64,000 nucleotides of DNA from Clostridium sp. BSD9I1 (GCF_900185645.1 NZ_FYAM01000004.1:248001-312000), one strand, 5' to 3'. Shown: positions 53,247 through 61,523, counted from the stretch's first letter. The notes: generated by a model not told the origin, from the sequence alone. Made by a program: numbers and translations.

Positions 53247-54543
53247 ATGCTATTCTTTAAGTGGAGAATTTTATGAAAGCCCTAGGTGTTTTACAGACTT
53301 TGATGATATTAAAAGCAAACTTGATTTTGGGCAAGATAATATAAAGGATTTTCCTATAGAGGCAATAATAAGTTTAATAGATGAGTACAGCAAAAAAATC
53401 TCTAGAGATAAAGAGCTGTTAAGGGAAGAAGGAACGGCTTTTTTAACATTTTATTTAAAGAAAAATAGTATAGATAAAATGGTTGATTTAAGTACAGGAA
53501 ATAAGAATTATTTAAATGGTTTTGTAGATGTTGGGAATGGAAAATATATAAAAGCTCAAAGAAAGGGCCTTATATGCCATTGGATTGCAGGAAATGTAGG
53601 AACTCTAGGTATATACTCTTTAATACAATCTTTGCTTTGTAGGAATTCTAATTTGATTAGAATTCCTAAAGAACTTATAGGTATCACTTTAAGGCTTTTA
53701 AAGCCGTTAAAAGAAGTTGAAGTAAACTTAAATGATATTTATTATAGAGGAGAAGATTTATTAAAGGCCATTTCGATTATATATTTTAAAAGTGATAATT
53801 TTAGTCTGAATAATAAAATGTCCTCCATTGCTGACGGACGCGTTTTTTGGGGTGGAGAAGAAGCATTAAACTCGGTAAAAAAGCTTACTCAAAAGACCAC
53901 TTGTAAGGATATAATATTTGGACCTAAGTATTCCTTTGCAGTAATGGACAGGGAAGCCGTAGAAAGTATTGAACTTGAAAGATATCTTGAAAAGCTTGCA
54001 ATAGATATAATTACATTTAATCAAAAGGCCTGTTCATCACCACATGTTGTTTTCATAGAAAAGGGTATTATATCTTTAGATGAAGTATGTAATAGATTTG
54101 CAAAAATGTTCAACAAAATATCTAGAAAGTATCCAGTAAAGTATATAGAACAAGGAGCCGCAGCTAAAATAATAAATAAAAGAGGAGAATACGGATTAAG
54201 TTTAGATAAAATGCTTTATAACTCTAAAAGCTTTAACTACACAATACTTGTAAATGACAATACAGCCCTTGAAGAACCTATAGGATATAGAACTGTATTT
54301 TTAAAAGAAGTATCCAATGTATTTGATATAAAAAACTTGATAACTTCTAAAATACAAACTATAGGCATTGCTTTTAATGATAAAAATAAAGCATTGAGTT
54401 TTACAGAGGAAGTTACTCAGAGGGGAGTAGATAGGGTTATAGCATTAGGGAGTATGAATATATATGATTATCCATGGGATGGAATGATGGTAATGCATGA
54501 ACTTTTAAGATGGTGTTCACTAAGCCTTGAGGAGAGCTTATAA
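53239..54543 (+). CDS. LuxC-like acyl reductase (aldehyde-forming)
   Basis: 434 aa. LuxC/acyl-CoA reductase family with an aldehyde-dehydrogenase-like fold. ICHWIAGNVGTLGIYSL (about 112-128) is the nucleotide-binding segment, and the catalytic cysteine is in FNQKACSSPHVVF (C265). C-terminal RGVDRVIALGSMNIYDYPWDGMMV is family-typical. It reduces an enzyme-bound acyl thioester to the aldehyde with NAD(P)H. It forms a LuxC-LuxE pair with the preceding gene, but no luciferase or flavin reductase is present, so the aldehyde has another fate. Last gene of the operon. Confidence 0.9.
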   Translation: MIECYSLSGEFYESPRCFTDFDDIKSKLDFGQDNIKDFPIEAIISLIDEYSKKISRDKELLREEGTAFLTFYLKKNSIDKMVDLSTGNKNYLNGFVDVGNGKYIKAQRKGLICHWIAGNVGTLGIYSLIQSLLCRNSNLIRIPKELIGITLRLLKPLKEVEVNLNDIYYRGEDLLKAISIIYFKSDNFSLNNKMSSIADGRVFWGGEEALNSVKKLTQKTTCKDIIFGPKYSFAVMDREAVESIELERYLEKLAIDIITFNQKACSSPHVVFIEKGIISLDEVCNRFAKMFNKISRKYPVKYIEQGAAAKIINKRGEYGLSLDKMLYNSKSFNYTILVNDNTALEEPIGYRTVFLKEVSNVFDIKNLITSKIQTIGIAFNDKNKALSFTEEVTQRGVDRVIALGSMNIYDYPWDGMMVMHELLRWCSLSLEESL

Positions 54544-54611
54544 AAATTTATGAGTGATTTTTTTAAAATTTTTAATTTATAAGAAGTGCAAAGAATTTTA
54601 GAAACCTATAC

Positions 54612-54670
54612 TAGTAAACAGTAATTAGTTATAAATATTTTTTTAGAAAATATATATTTACTGTATACTA
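54612..54670. repeat. Inverted-repeat element after luxC-like gene, related to 41651-41733
   Basis: TAGTAAACAGTAA (54612-54624) and TTACTGTATACTA (54658-54670) pair at 12 of 13 positions across 33 AT-rich bases. It is similar in word and layout to the dinB-side element. The rest of 54544-54840 is AT-rich, with a TATAAT near 54736 that may serve the activator gene, and no ORF. Confidence 0.5.
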
Positions 54671-54840
54671 CCTATCGGCTTCTTAAAAGTCCTTTGCATT
54701 TTTATTTTGCATTGAAGAAAACTTAAATTAAATGTATAATATTGCTTAAAATGGAATTTGATTTTATTAACAAAAGGTGATAAATGATAACAATTAAAAT
54801 GTAATAAATTTATATAAAAATATATTTAGGGGGTAGGCCT

Positions 54841-56217
54841 GTGATAGACTTTGATGCAGTAATTGAATCTTCATATGATGGTATATATATTACTGATGCA
54901 GATGCAAATACTATAAAGATAAATAGGGCTTATGAAAATATAACGGGGCTAAAGAGAGAAGATATGCTGGGTAAAAATATGAGGGAACTCGTCAGAGATG
55001 GAGTTATATCTAACTCTGCAACTTTAGAGGTGCTTAAAACTAAGAAGTCTATAACTATTAATCAGTCTTTTAAAACTGGTAAGAAGGCTTTAGTTTCTGG
55101 AAGTCCTATATTTAACGACAGTGGGCGAATCACTATGGTAGTTACTAATGTTCGTGATGTAACTCAATTGTATGAACTTAATGAGCAGTTGGCCAAACAC
55201 AGAGAGCTATCTAAGAAGTATCATTCGGAGATAGAAGCTATGAGAAGTCAACTTTTGAATTCGACAGATATCATAGCAGAAGATAAGAATATGTTAAATA
55301 CACTGAGAATGGCGAAAAGAGTGGCTAATGTAGATACTACTGTCCTACTTTTAGGAGAAACGGGAGCAGGTAAGGAAGAAGTAGCAAAATACATACATAA
55401 AAATAGTAAAAGAAGCAAGAAACAATTTATAAAGATAAACTGTGGGGCAATACCTACTAATTTAATCGAAAGTGAACTTTTTGGATATGAGAAGGGTGCG
55501 TTTACAGGAGCAAATAAGGAAGGGAAGATGGGTCTTTTTGAGATATCGGATGGAGGAACCATATTTCTAGATGAGATAGGTGAGCTTCCTTTAGACATGC
55601 AAGTAAAACTTCTAAGAGTTCTTCAAGAAAGAGAAGTTGAGAGAATTGGTTCAGTAAAATCTATAAAAATAGATGTTAGGGTAATTGCAGCTACAAATAG
55701 AAATCTTGAAGATATGGTAGCAAAAAAGATCTTTAGACAGGATTTATATTATAGATTGAATGTAGTGCCTATAGTTATTCCGTCATTAAGGGATAGGAAA
55801 GGTGATATAGCTCCTCTTGTTGAGCATTTTCTTAAAGGTTTAAATAAAAAATATGAACTTAATAAAAGCTTTACCAAATGTGCTATGAATTGTTTTACAG
55901 AATATAACTGGCCGGGAAATGTACGTGAGCTTAAAAATGTAGTGGAGAGAGTAGTAATAATGAGTAGCTCTGACAAAATACTTGAAAGTGAGCTTCCTAT
56001 ACAGAATAAACTTGGGATTTTAGATGGAAAGTTAAAAGATTGTGAGGAAGATGTAAATCTTAAAGAAGTGATAGAAAAGATAGAACTTAAATTTATAAAT
56101 AATGCTTTTGAACGATATGGGAATGTAAGAGATGCGGCAAGATCTTTAGGGATAGATGCATCAACTTTAGTAAGAAAGCGTAAAAAGTATGGAGAAAAGT
56201 ATGTGTTGCAAGAATAA
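54841..56217 (+). CDS. Sigma-54-dependent transcriptional activator (PAS-AAA+-Fis)
   Basis: 458 aa. N-terminal PAS sensor (about 1-110, SYDGIYITDADANTIKINRA), then a coiled linker. The AAA+ domain has Walker A GETGAGKE (172-179), the sigma-54-contacting GAFTGA loop (219-224), Walker B TIFLDEIGE and the arginine-finger region. The C-terminal Fis-type helix-turn-helix is NVRDAARSLGIDASTLVRKRKKYG. GTG start behind AGGGGGT. No receiver or GAF domain, so it is ligand- or redox-controlled through PAS. It sits between two sigma-54 operons carrying the same enhancer palindrome, its probable target. Confidence 0.95.
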   Translation: MIDFDAVIESSYDGIYITDADANTIKINRAYENITGLKREDMLGKNMRELVRDGVISNSATLEVLKTKKSITINQSFKTGKKALVSGSPIFNDSGRITMVVTNVRDVTQLYELNEQLAKHRELSKKYHSEIEAMRSQLLNSTDIIAEDKNMLNTLRMAKRVANVDTTVLLLGETGAGKEEVAKYIHKNSKRSKKQFIKINCGAIPTNLIESELFGYEKGAFTGANKEGKMGLFEISDGGTIFLDEIGELPLDMQVKLLRVLQEREVERIGSVKSIKIDVRVIAATNRNLEDMVAKKIFRQDLYYRLNVVPIVIPSLRDRKGDIAPLVEHFLKGLNKKYELNKSFTKCAMNCFTEYNWPGNVRELKNVVERVVIMSSSDKILESELPIQNKLGILDGKLKDCEEDVNLKEVIEKIELKFINNAFERYGNVRDAARSLGIDASTLVRKRKKYGEKYVLQE

Positions 56218-56222
56218 AACAT

Positions 56223-56238
56223 GTTGCATTTTTGCAAA
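56223..56238 (+). promoter_or_regulatory. Distal upstream activator site of the abfD operon
   Basis: GTTGCA-TTTT-TGCAAA, 11 of 12 matches to GTTGCA-N4-TGCAAC. It starts 204 bases before the -24 GG (56427) and 5 bases after the activator gene stop. Confidence 0.7.
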
Positions 56239-56300
56239 AGTCTATAAATAGCTCATTGTGAAACCGTTTTTAGTGAATATTAATAAAAGGAAGAAGAATT

Positions 56301-56316
56301 GTTGTAGAACTGCAAC
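56301..56316 (+). promoter_or_regulatory. Proximal upstream activator site of the abfD operon
   Basis: GTTGTA-GAAC-TGCAAC, 11 of 12 matches, 126 bases before the -24 GG and exactly 78 bases after the distal site start, as at the lux-like operon. It is followed by GATTCTTTTT, so it may also terminate the activator transcript. Confidence 0.7.
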
Positions 56317-56424
56317 GATTCTTTTTCCTTTAGAAATTGATATTTTATATAAAATAAGTGTAAAACTATCTATTTTAAATGATTTTTAATTATTATTTGT
56401 TATATATAATTTATTAATTAAACT

Positions 56425-56441
56425 TTGGCATGTTACTTGCT
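56425..56441 (+). promoter_or_regulatory. Sigma-54 promoter of the 4-hydroxybutyryl-CoA dehydratase operon
   Basis: TTGGCATGTTACTTGCT: TTGG at 56425-56428, ten bases, GC at 56439-56440. It agrees with the consensus TTGGCACG-N4-TTGCT at all but one position. Start near 56452, about 82 bases before abfD. Confidence 0.9.
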
Positions 56442-56533
56442 TAATATATAAGGTGTAAAGATTTAATTTTTTAATTTATTAATGCATAAAAGCAGAACTT
56501 CAATTATTTTATTTATGAAGGGGATGGTTAAAG

Positions 56534-57988
56534 ATGTCACTAATGACAGGAGAACAGTATGTAGAAAGTTTAAGAAAGCTTAATTTAAATGTTTATATGT
56601 TTGGAGAAAAGGTGGAAAATCCAGTAGATAATCCTGTACTTCGTCCATCATTAAACTCAGTAAAAGCAACATATGAATTAGCTCAGTTACCTGAATATGA
56701 GGATTTAATGACAACTACATCACATATGACAGGAGAAAAGATAAACAGATTTTCACATATACATCACAGTACCGATGATTTAGTTAAGAAAGTTAAAATG
56801 CAGAGACTTTGTGGACAAAAAACAGCAGCTTGTTTCCAAAGATGTGTTGGTATGGACGCCTTTAATGCAACATATAGTACAACTTTTGAAATAGACAAAG
56901 AATATGGAACGAATTATCATGAAAACTTTAAAAAATTTCTTGAGTATTCACAAAAGAATGATTTGACAGTAGATGGAGCTATGACAGACCCTAAAGGGGA
57001 TAGAGGCTTATCACCAAGTAAACAAGCAGATCCAGATCTTTATTTAAGAGTGGTTGAAAGAAGACCTGATGGAGTAGTAGTTAGAGGAGCAAAGGCTCAC
57101 CAGACAGGGATATGTAATTCCCACGAAGTTTTAGTTATGCCAACTATAGCTATGAGACCAGAGGACAAGGATTATGCTATAGCATTTGCAGTTCCTACAG
57201 ATGCAGAAGGTATAACAATGATAATAGGAAGACAATCTTGTGACTCAAGAAAATCAGAAGAAGGAGCAGATATAGATGTAGGAAATAAAGTGTATGGTGG
57301 AGTGGAAGCTTTAACTATATTTGATAACGTATTTGTGCCAAACGACAGAATATTCTTAAATGGAGAAACTGAATTTGCAGGAATGCTTGTTGAAAGATTT
57401 GCGGGATATCACAGACAAAGCTATGGAGGATGTAAAGTTGGTGTTGGTGATGTGCTTATAGGAGCAACTGCTCTTGCTGCAGATTATAATGGAGCTCATA
57501 AGGCATCTCATGTAAAAGATAAATTAATAGAAATGACCCATTTAAACGAAACATTATATGCTTGTGGAATAGCTTGTTCTGCAGAAGGAACTAAAACCGA
57601 ATCAGGAAACTATATAATAGATTTATTACTTGCTAATGTATGTAAGCAAAATGTAACTAGATTCCCGTATGAAATAGCAAGACTTGCAGAAGATATTGCT
57701 GGTGGATTAATGGTTACTATGCCTTCGGAAAAGGATTATAGAAGTCCAGAAGTAGGACACTATATAGAAAAATACTTAAAAGGTGTGTCATCAGTGCCAC
57801 TAGAAAACAGAATGAGAATATTAAGACTTATAGAAAACTTAACACTTGGAACTGCAGCTGTAGGATATAGAACTGAATCCATGCATGGTGCAGGTTCACC
57901 ACAAGCTCAAAGAATAATGATAGCAAGACAAAGTAACTTAGCTCATAAAAAGGCTTTAGCAAAGGCTATTGCTAGAATAAAAGACTAA
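56534..57988 (+). CDS. abfD: 4-hydroxybutyryl-CoA dehydratase / vinylacetyl-CoA isomerase
   Basis: 484 aa FAD and [4Fe-4S] radical enzyme that converts 4-hydroxybutyryl-CoA to crotonyl-CoA. The cluster ligands known for the Clostridium aminobutyricum enzyme (C99, C103, H292, C299) appear here one residue later: C100 and C104 in TAACFQRC, H293 and C300 in GYHRQSYGGC. Conserved SHMTGEKINRFSHIHHS and MTDPKGDRGLSPSKQ lie in the acyl-CoA-dehydrogenase-like core. First gene of the sigma-54 operon with an abfT gene downstream. The 4-hydroxybutyrate dehydrogenase and crotonyl-CoA steps are not in the window. Confidence 0.97.
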   Translation: MSLMTGEQYVESLRKLNLNVYMFGEKVENPVDNPVLRPSLNSVKATYELAQLPEYEDLMTTTSHMTGEKINRFSHIHHSTDDLVKKVKMQRLCGQKTAACFQRCVGMDAFNATYSTTFEIDKEYGTNYHENFKKFLEYSQKNDLTVDGAMTDPKGDRGLSPSKQADPDLYLRVVERRPDGVVVRGAKAHQTGICNSHEVLVMPTIAMRPEDKDYAIAFAVPTDAEGITMIIGRQSCDSRKSEEGADIDVGNKVYGGVEALTIFDNVFVPNDRIFLNGETEFAGMLVERFAGYHRQSYGGCKVGVGDVLIGATALAADYNGAHKASHVKDKLIEMTHLNETLYACGIACSAEGTKTESGNYIIDLLLANVCKQNVTRFPYEIARLAEDIAGGLMVTMPSEKDYRSPEVGHYIEKYLKGVSSVPLENRMRILRLIENLTLGTAAVGYRTESMHGAGSPQAQRIMIARQSNLAHKKALAKAIARIKD

Positions 57989-58015
57989 AACTGAGATTAA
58001 GGAAGGGTTGATATT

Positions 58016-58288
58016 ATGTTTGAAAGAGTAGAAAAATTAATCGAAGAAAAGATACGACCTTATATGCAGGGTCACTCAGGGGATGTAAAACTTTTAAGTG
58101 TGGAAAATGGAGTGGTAAGTATAAGGCTACTTGGAGAATGTAGTGGATGCCCTTCTGCAAAATATACTGTAGAAGATGTAATAGAATCAAGTCTTAAAAA
58201 AGAAATACCTGAAATAAAACAGGTGGTTGTTGAACAAGGGGTCAGTGAAGAATTAATCCAAATGGCAAGAAAGATTTTGAATAGGTGA
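58016..58288 (+). CDS. NifU-like C-terminal domain protein (Fe-S scaffold)
   Basis: 90 aa. NifU C-terminal domain only: EKIRPYMQGHSGDVKLLSVENG and the cluster-binding C-x2-C in LLGECSGCPSAKYTVEDVIE. It can hold and pass an iron-sulfur cluster. Placed 27 bases after abfD, it is a good candidate for delivering or repairing the AbfD [4Fe-4S] cluster, which is inference from position. RBS AAGGAAGGG before ATG. It slightly overlaps the next reading frame. Confidence 0.9.
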   Translation: MFERVEKLIEEKIRPYMQGHSGDVKLLSVENGVVSIRLLGECSGCPSAKYTVEDVIESSLKKEIPEIKQVVVEQGVSEELIQMARKILNR

Positions 58289-58293
58289 GTGGA

Positions 58294-58605
58294 TTGAATA
58301 TAGGAATAAAGTACTGTGGGGGCTGTAATCCAAGGTATGATAGAGGAAGCATAGTTTCAAAATTAAAAGATAGGTATCCTAAATTCAACATAGAGCTTGG
58401 GAAAGAAAATATTATTTATGATATAGTGTTAGTTTTGTGTGGATGCACAAGTTGCTGTGCGAATCATGAAAATTTAAAAGCTAAATACAAAAAGCTATTT
58501 ATGAAAAGTGAGAAAGATTATATAGGTATTGAAAATGATATAGAAGATATCTATGAAACATTCTTTAAGGGGAGTGGTATGTGTGAGTTGGAAGGAAGTT
58601 TATAA
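58294..58605 (+). CDS. Small cysteine-rich protein of unknown function (CGGCNPRYDR motif)
   Basis: About 103 aa. N-terminus NIGIKYCGGCNPRYDRGS with C-x2-C, later LCGCTSCCANHE with four close cysteines; these could bind a metal or Fe-S cluster. I do not know a characterised member; similar proteins appear in clostridial fermentation clusters. TTG 58294 behind AGGTGAG is preferred; GTG at 58285 is the other option and would overlap the NifU-like gene by 4 bases. It overlaps the next gene by 23 bases, so it is embedded in the abfD operon. Confidence 0.7.
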   Translation: MNIGIKYCGGCNPRYDRGSIVSKLKDRYPKFNIELGKENIIYDIVLVLCGCTSCCANHENLKAKYKKLFMKSEKDYIGIENDIEDIYETFFKGSGMCELEGSL

Positions 58606-59884
58606 TAGTAAGCTTGTTTCTGCAAAGGAAGCAGTAAGTAAAATCAAATCAGGCGATAGATTAATAACTGGACACGCAGTAGGAGAGCCATCAATACTTA
58701 TAGATGAAATGGTGGCAAACAAAGAAAGCTATGAAAATGTTGAAATTGTACACATGGTAGCCATGGGGAAGGCTGAATATGCTCAGCCTGGCATGGAAAA
58801 ATATTTTAAACACAACTCTATATTTATAGGAGGAACCACTAGGGATGCAGTAGCCTCAGGAAGGGGAGAATTCACACCTTGTTTCTTTTCAGAAGTACCT
58901 AAGATGTTTAAACAAGGGTATTTGCCTGTAGATGTAGCTTTAATTCAAGTCAGTACACCAGATGAACATGGATATTGCAGCTTTGGAGTTTCCAATGATT
59001 ACACAAAGCCTGCTGCAGAATCTGCCAAAACTATAATTGCTGAAGTAAATGATCAAATGCCAAGAACTATGGGAGATTCCTTCATACATGTTTCAGAAAT
59101 AGATTATATGGTGGAAGTTTCCCATCCTGTAATTGAACTAAAACCTCCTAAGATAAGGGATGTAGAAAAGGCAATAGGAGAAAACTGTGCGGCACTTATA
59201 GAAGATGGATCAACACTTCAGTTAGGCATTGGAGCTATTCCTGATGCAGTACTACTATTTCTAAAGGATAAAAAGGATCTTGGAATACATTCAGAAATGA
59301 TATCCGATGGAGTAGTAGAACTAGTAGAGGCAGGGGTTATAACTAACAAACAAAAAACCATTCACCCGGGGAAAATTGTTGTAACTTTTCTTATGGGAAC
59401 AAAGAGGCTATATGACTTTGTAAACAACAATCCAATGGTTGAAATGTACTCTGTAGACTATGTGAACGATCCATGTGTCATTATGCAAAATAATAAGATG
59501 GTATCCATAAACTCATGTGTACAGGTAGATTTCATGGGCCAAGTTGCTTCAGAAAGTGTAGGACTTACGCAAATAAGTGGAGTTGGAGGTCAGGTTGATT
59601 TTGTAAGAGGGGCTAACATGTGTAAAAATGGTAAATCAATAATGGCTATGCCATCAACTGCAGCTAAAGGAAAGGTTTCTAAGATAGTGCCTTTATTAGA
59701 TGAAGGAGCTGCTGTAACTACGTCAAGAAATGATGTAGACTATGTAGTTACTGAATACGGCATAGCGCAGCTAAAAGGAAAGACTTTAAAGGATAGGGCA
59801 AGGGCACTTATAAACATTGCACATCCAAACTTTAGACCAAGTTTAATTGAGGAATTTGAGAAAAGATTTAAAGCCAAGTTTTAA
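58583..59884 (+). CDS. abfT: 4-hydroxybutyrate CoA-transferase (first copy)
   Basis: 433 aa. Class I CoA-transferase; the catalytic Glu238 known from the C. aminobutyricum enzyme falls at exactly 238 (GIHSEMISDG) when translation begins at GTG 58583 (MSWKEVYNSKL). That also gives the same length as the paralogue at 61524 and a GGGGAG site 8-12 bases upstream. The ATG at 58553 would add 10 foreign residues. It moves CoA from acetyl-CoA or butyryl-CoA to 4-hydroxybutyrate, making the AbfD substrate. The start overlaps the preceding small gene. Confidence 0.95.
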   Translation: MSWKEVYNSKLVSAKEAVSKIKSGDRLITGHAVGEPSILIDEMVANKESYENVEIVHMVAMGKAEYAQPGMEKYFKHNSIFIGGTTRDAVASGRGEFTPCFFSEVPKMFKQGYLPVDVALIQVSTPDEHGYCSFGVSNDYTKPAAESAKTIIAEVNDQMPRTMGDSFIHVSEIDYMVEVSHPVIELKPPKIRDVEKAIGENCAALIEDGSTLQLGIGAIPDAVLLFLKDKKDLGIHSEMISDGVVELVEAGVITNKQKTIHPGKIVVTFLMGTKRLYDFVNNNPMVEMYSVDYVNDPCVIMQNNKMVSINSCVQVDFMGQVASESVGLTQISGVGGQVDFVRGANMCKNGKSIMAMPSTAAKGKVSKIVPLLDEGAAVTTSRNDVDYVVTEYGIAQLKGKTLKDRARALINIAHPNFRPSLIEEFEKRFKAKF

Positions 59885-59909
59885 TATTTAAAAGCGGGGA
59901 GGATTAATC

Positions 59910-61271
59910 ATGGCTCTACAAAGAGAGTATGGAAAAGAACAACCTTATATTCCAGCGGGACCGTTTAAAATAAGATTGCCATTTATACACTATAAGTGGG
60001 AGATGTCTGAATGTCTACAAGCAATACTCATGTGCGCAACATGCCTCGGAGCAATTCCGGTGCTAGAGGAGGTGCTTGGTGTACCTTATGAAATTGCTTG
60101 GAGTATGGTTATTATCAATGGTTTCCTTTATTTATTACACACTTTACTAGGAGACCCTGTGGTTCCGGGGTGGATTACACCAGCCATACCGCTTACAACC
60201 GCATTTTTAACAGGGTATATGCAGGGGCCAGAAAGAGTTCAAGCGTTGATAGCACTACAACTTTTGGTGGGAATTATATTTTTAATAATGGGTATAACAG
60301 GCCTAGCAGGCAAGGTAATACACTTTGTTCCTACATCCATTAAAGCGGGTATTCTTTTAGGAGCAGGTCTTGCTGCTATTATTGGAGAATTTAAAGTAGG
60401 CGGCAGATTTGGAAAATATCCAATTGCGATTGTCATTGGTGGATGTGTTGCGTATTATTTGTTATTTTCTGAGAGTTTTAAAAGCTTAAGAAAAAGAAAC
60501 AAATTTATGGATAACCTCGGGAAGTATGGAATGCTCCCAGCTGTTGCTTTGAGTATCATTGTTGGACCAATAGCAAAGGAACTACCAGTACCTAATATAG
60601 AAATCGGAACTGTATTTAAAATTCCAAATGTTGCAGGAATATTTAAAACCTTGAGTCCTTTTAGCATTGGATTTCCAACTATTAGTGTTTTTGTTGCAGC
60701 AATACCAATGGCAGTAATGGTTTATATAATCGCCTTTGGTGATTTTGTAACAAGTGAGTCTCTTATAAAGGAGGCAGATGAAGCAAGACAGGATGAAAAA
60801 ATTGACTTTAGTGCTAATCGATCTAACTTAGTAAGTGCACTTAGAAATATAATTCAAGCATTATTTAATCCATATGTTGCTTTATGTGGACCATTGTGGG
60901 CAGCAGTAACAGCAGCTGTTGGGGAGAGATATAAGGAAGGTAGAGGTGCTATGGACTCTTTAGTTGGAGGAATGGGAACCTTCCGATGGATGACATTTAT
61001 ATCTGTAGCTTGTATACCAATTGTTTCATTAGTGCAACCAGTATTGCCAGTAGCATTGGCCCTTACGTTGCTTGTTCAAGGTTTTATTTGTACAAGACTT
61101 GCCATGAGTATGTGTCAATCTGATCTAGACAGAGGTATTGCTGGGGTTATGGGTGCAATTATCGTAACAAAAAGCGCAGCTTGGGGATTAGGAATAGGTA
61201 TCTTATTACACTTTATTTTAGCAGATATGAAGAAAAATAAAGTAGCTGTAGAAGAAACTTTGAATAGCTAA
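59910..61271 (+). CDS. Polytopic membrane permease of the SLC23/26-like (NCS2-related) type
   Basis: 453 aa with about 12 hydrophobic segments and few charged loops. The layout (GDPVVPGWITPAIPLTTAFL, VPTSIKAGILLGAGLAAIIGE, YIIAFGDFVTSESLI, NPYVALCGPLWAAVTAA) recalls uracil/xanthine and sulfate-type UraA-fold permeases. It is 25 bases after abfT at the end of the sigma-54 operon. From context it may import 4-hydroxybutyrate or a related acid; the sequence alone does not show the substrate. RBS GGGGAGG. Confidence 0.75.
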   Translation: MALQREYGKEQPYIPAGPFKIRLPFIHYKWEMSECLQAILMCATCLGAIPVLEEVLGVPYEIAWSMVIINGFLYLLHTLLGDPVVPGWITPAIPLTTAFLTGYMQGPERVQALIALQLLVGIIFLIMGITGLAGKVIHFVPTSIKAGILLGAGLAAIIGEFKVGGRFGKYPIAIVIGGCVAYYLLFSESFKSLRKRNKFMDNLGKYGMLPAVALSIIVGPIAKELPVPNIEIGTVFKIPNVAGIFKTLSPFSIGFPTISVFVAAIPMAVMVYIIAFGDFVTSESLIKEADEARQDEKIDFSANRSNLVSALRNIIQALFNPYVALCGPLWAAVTAAVGERYKEGRGAMDSLVGGMGTFRWMTFISVACIPIVSLVQPVLPVALALTLLVQGFICTRLAMSMCQSDLDRGIAGVMGAIIVTKSAAWGLGIGILLHFILADMKKNKVAVEETLNS

Positions 61272-61337
61272 TGTTCTTTCTTAGTTTATAGGCAGGAATG
61301 AAAAGTATAACCGCTTTTAATATGAAAAAGAATAAAG

Positions 61338-61373
61338 AGAAGTTGATGTAATCTTATATCAACTTCTTTTTTT
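61338..61373 (+). terminator. Terminator of the abfD operon
   Basis: AGAAGTTGAT (61338-61347) pairs perfectly with ATCAACTTCT (61358-61367), followed by TTTTTT. Confidence 0.88.
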
Positions 61374-61478
61374 ATACAGAATTATAAATGAATACTCTTA
61401 AATTTTAATTTTAAATATAAAATTATTTTAAAATTAAAGAATAAGTAAGGTGAACTTATCATAAGATTCAAAAAGAAA

Positions 61479-61501
61479 TATAATTTATGACATTAATGTC
61501 A
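61479..61501 (+). promoter_or_regulatory. Probable promoter -10 and operator palindrome of the second abfT copy
   Basis: TATAAT at 61479-61484 (weak -35) and a perfect 14-bp palindrome TGACATTAATGTCA (61488-61501) covering the expected start point. A shorter palindrome CTTATCATAAG lies at 61455-61465. The arrangement suggests repressor control. There is no sigma-54 box or GTTGCA-N4-TGCAAC site here, so this copy appears to be regulated differently. Confidence 0.5.
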
Positions 61502-61523
61502 GTATAGGGGGAGTGATGTTTAC

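Noticed and set aside
50346-54543. A bioluminescence (lux) operon
   Set aside because: luxC- and luxE-like genes are present, but there is no luciferase (luxA/luxB), no luxD and no flavin reductase in or near the operon.
61380-61523. Sigma-54 promoter or GTTGCA-N4-TGCAAC site for the second abfT copy
   Set aside because: Neither motif is found in this interval; only a TATAAT box and unrelated palindromes are seen.
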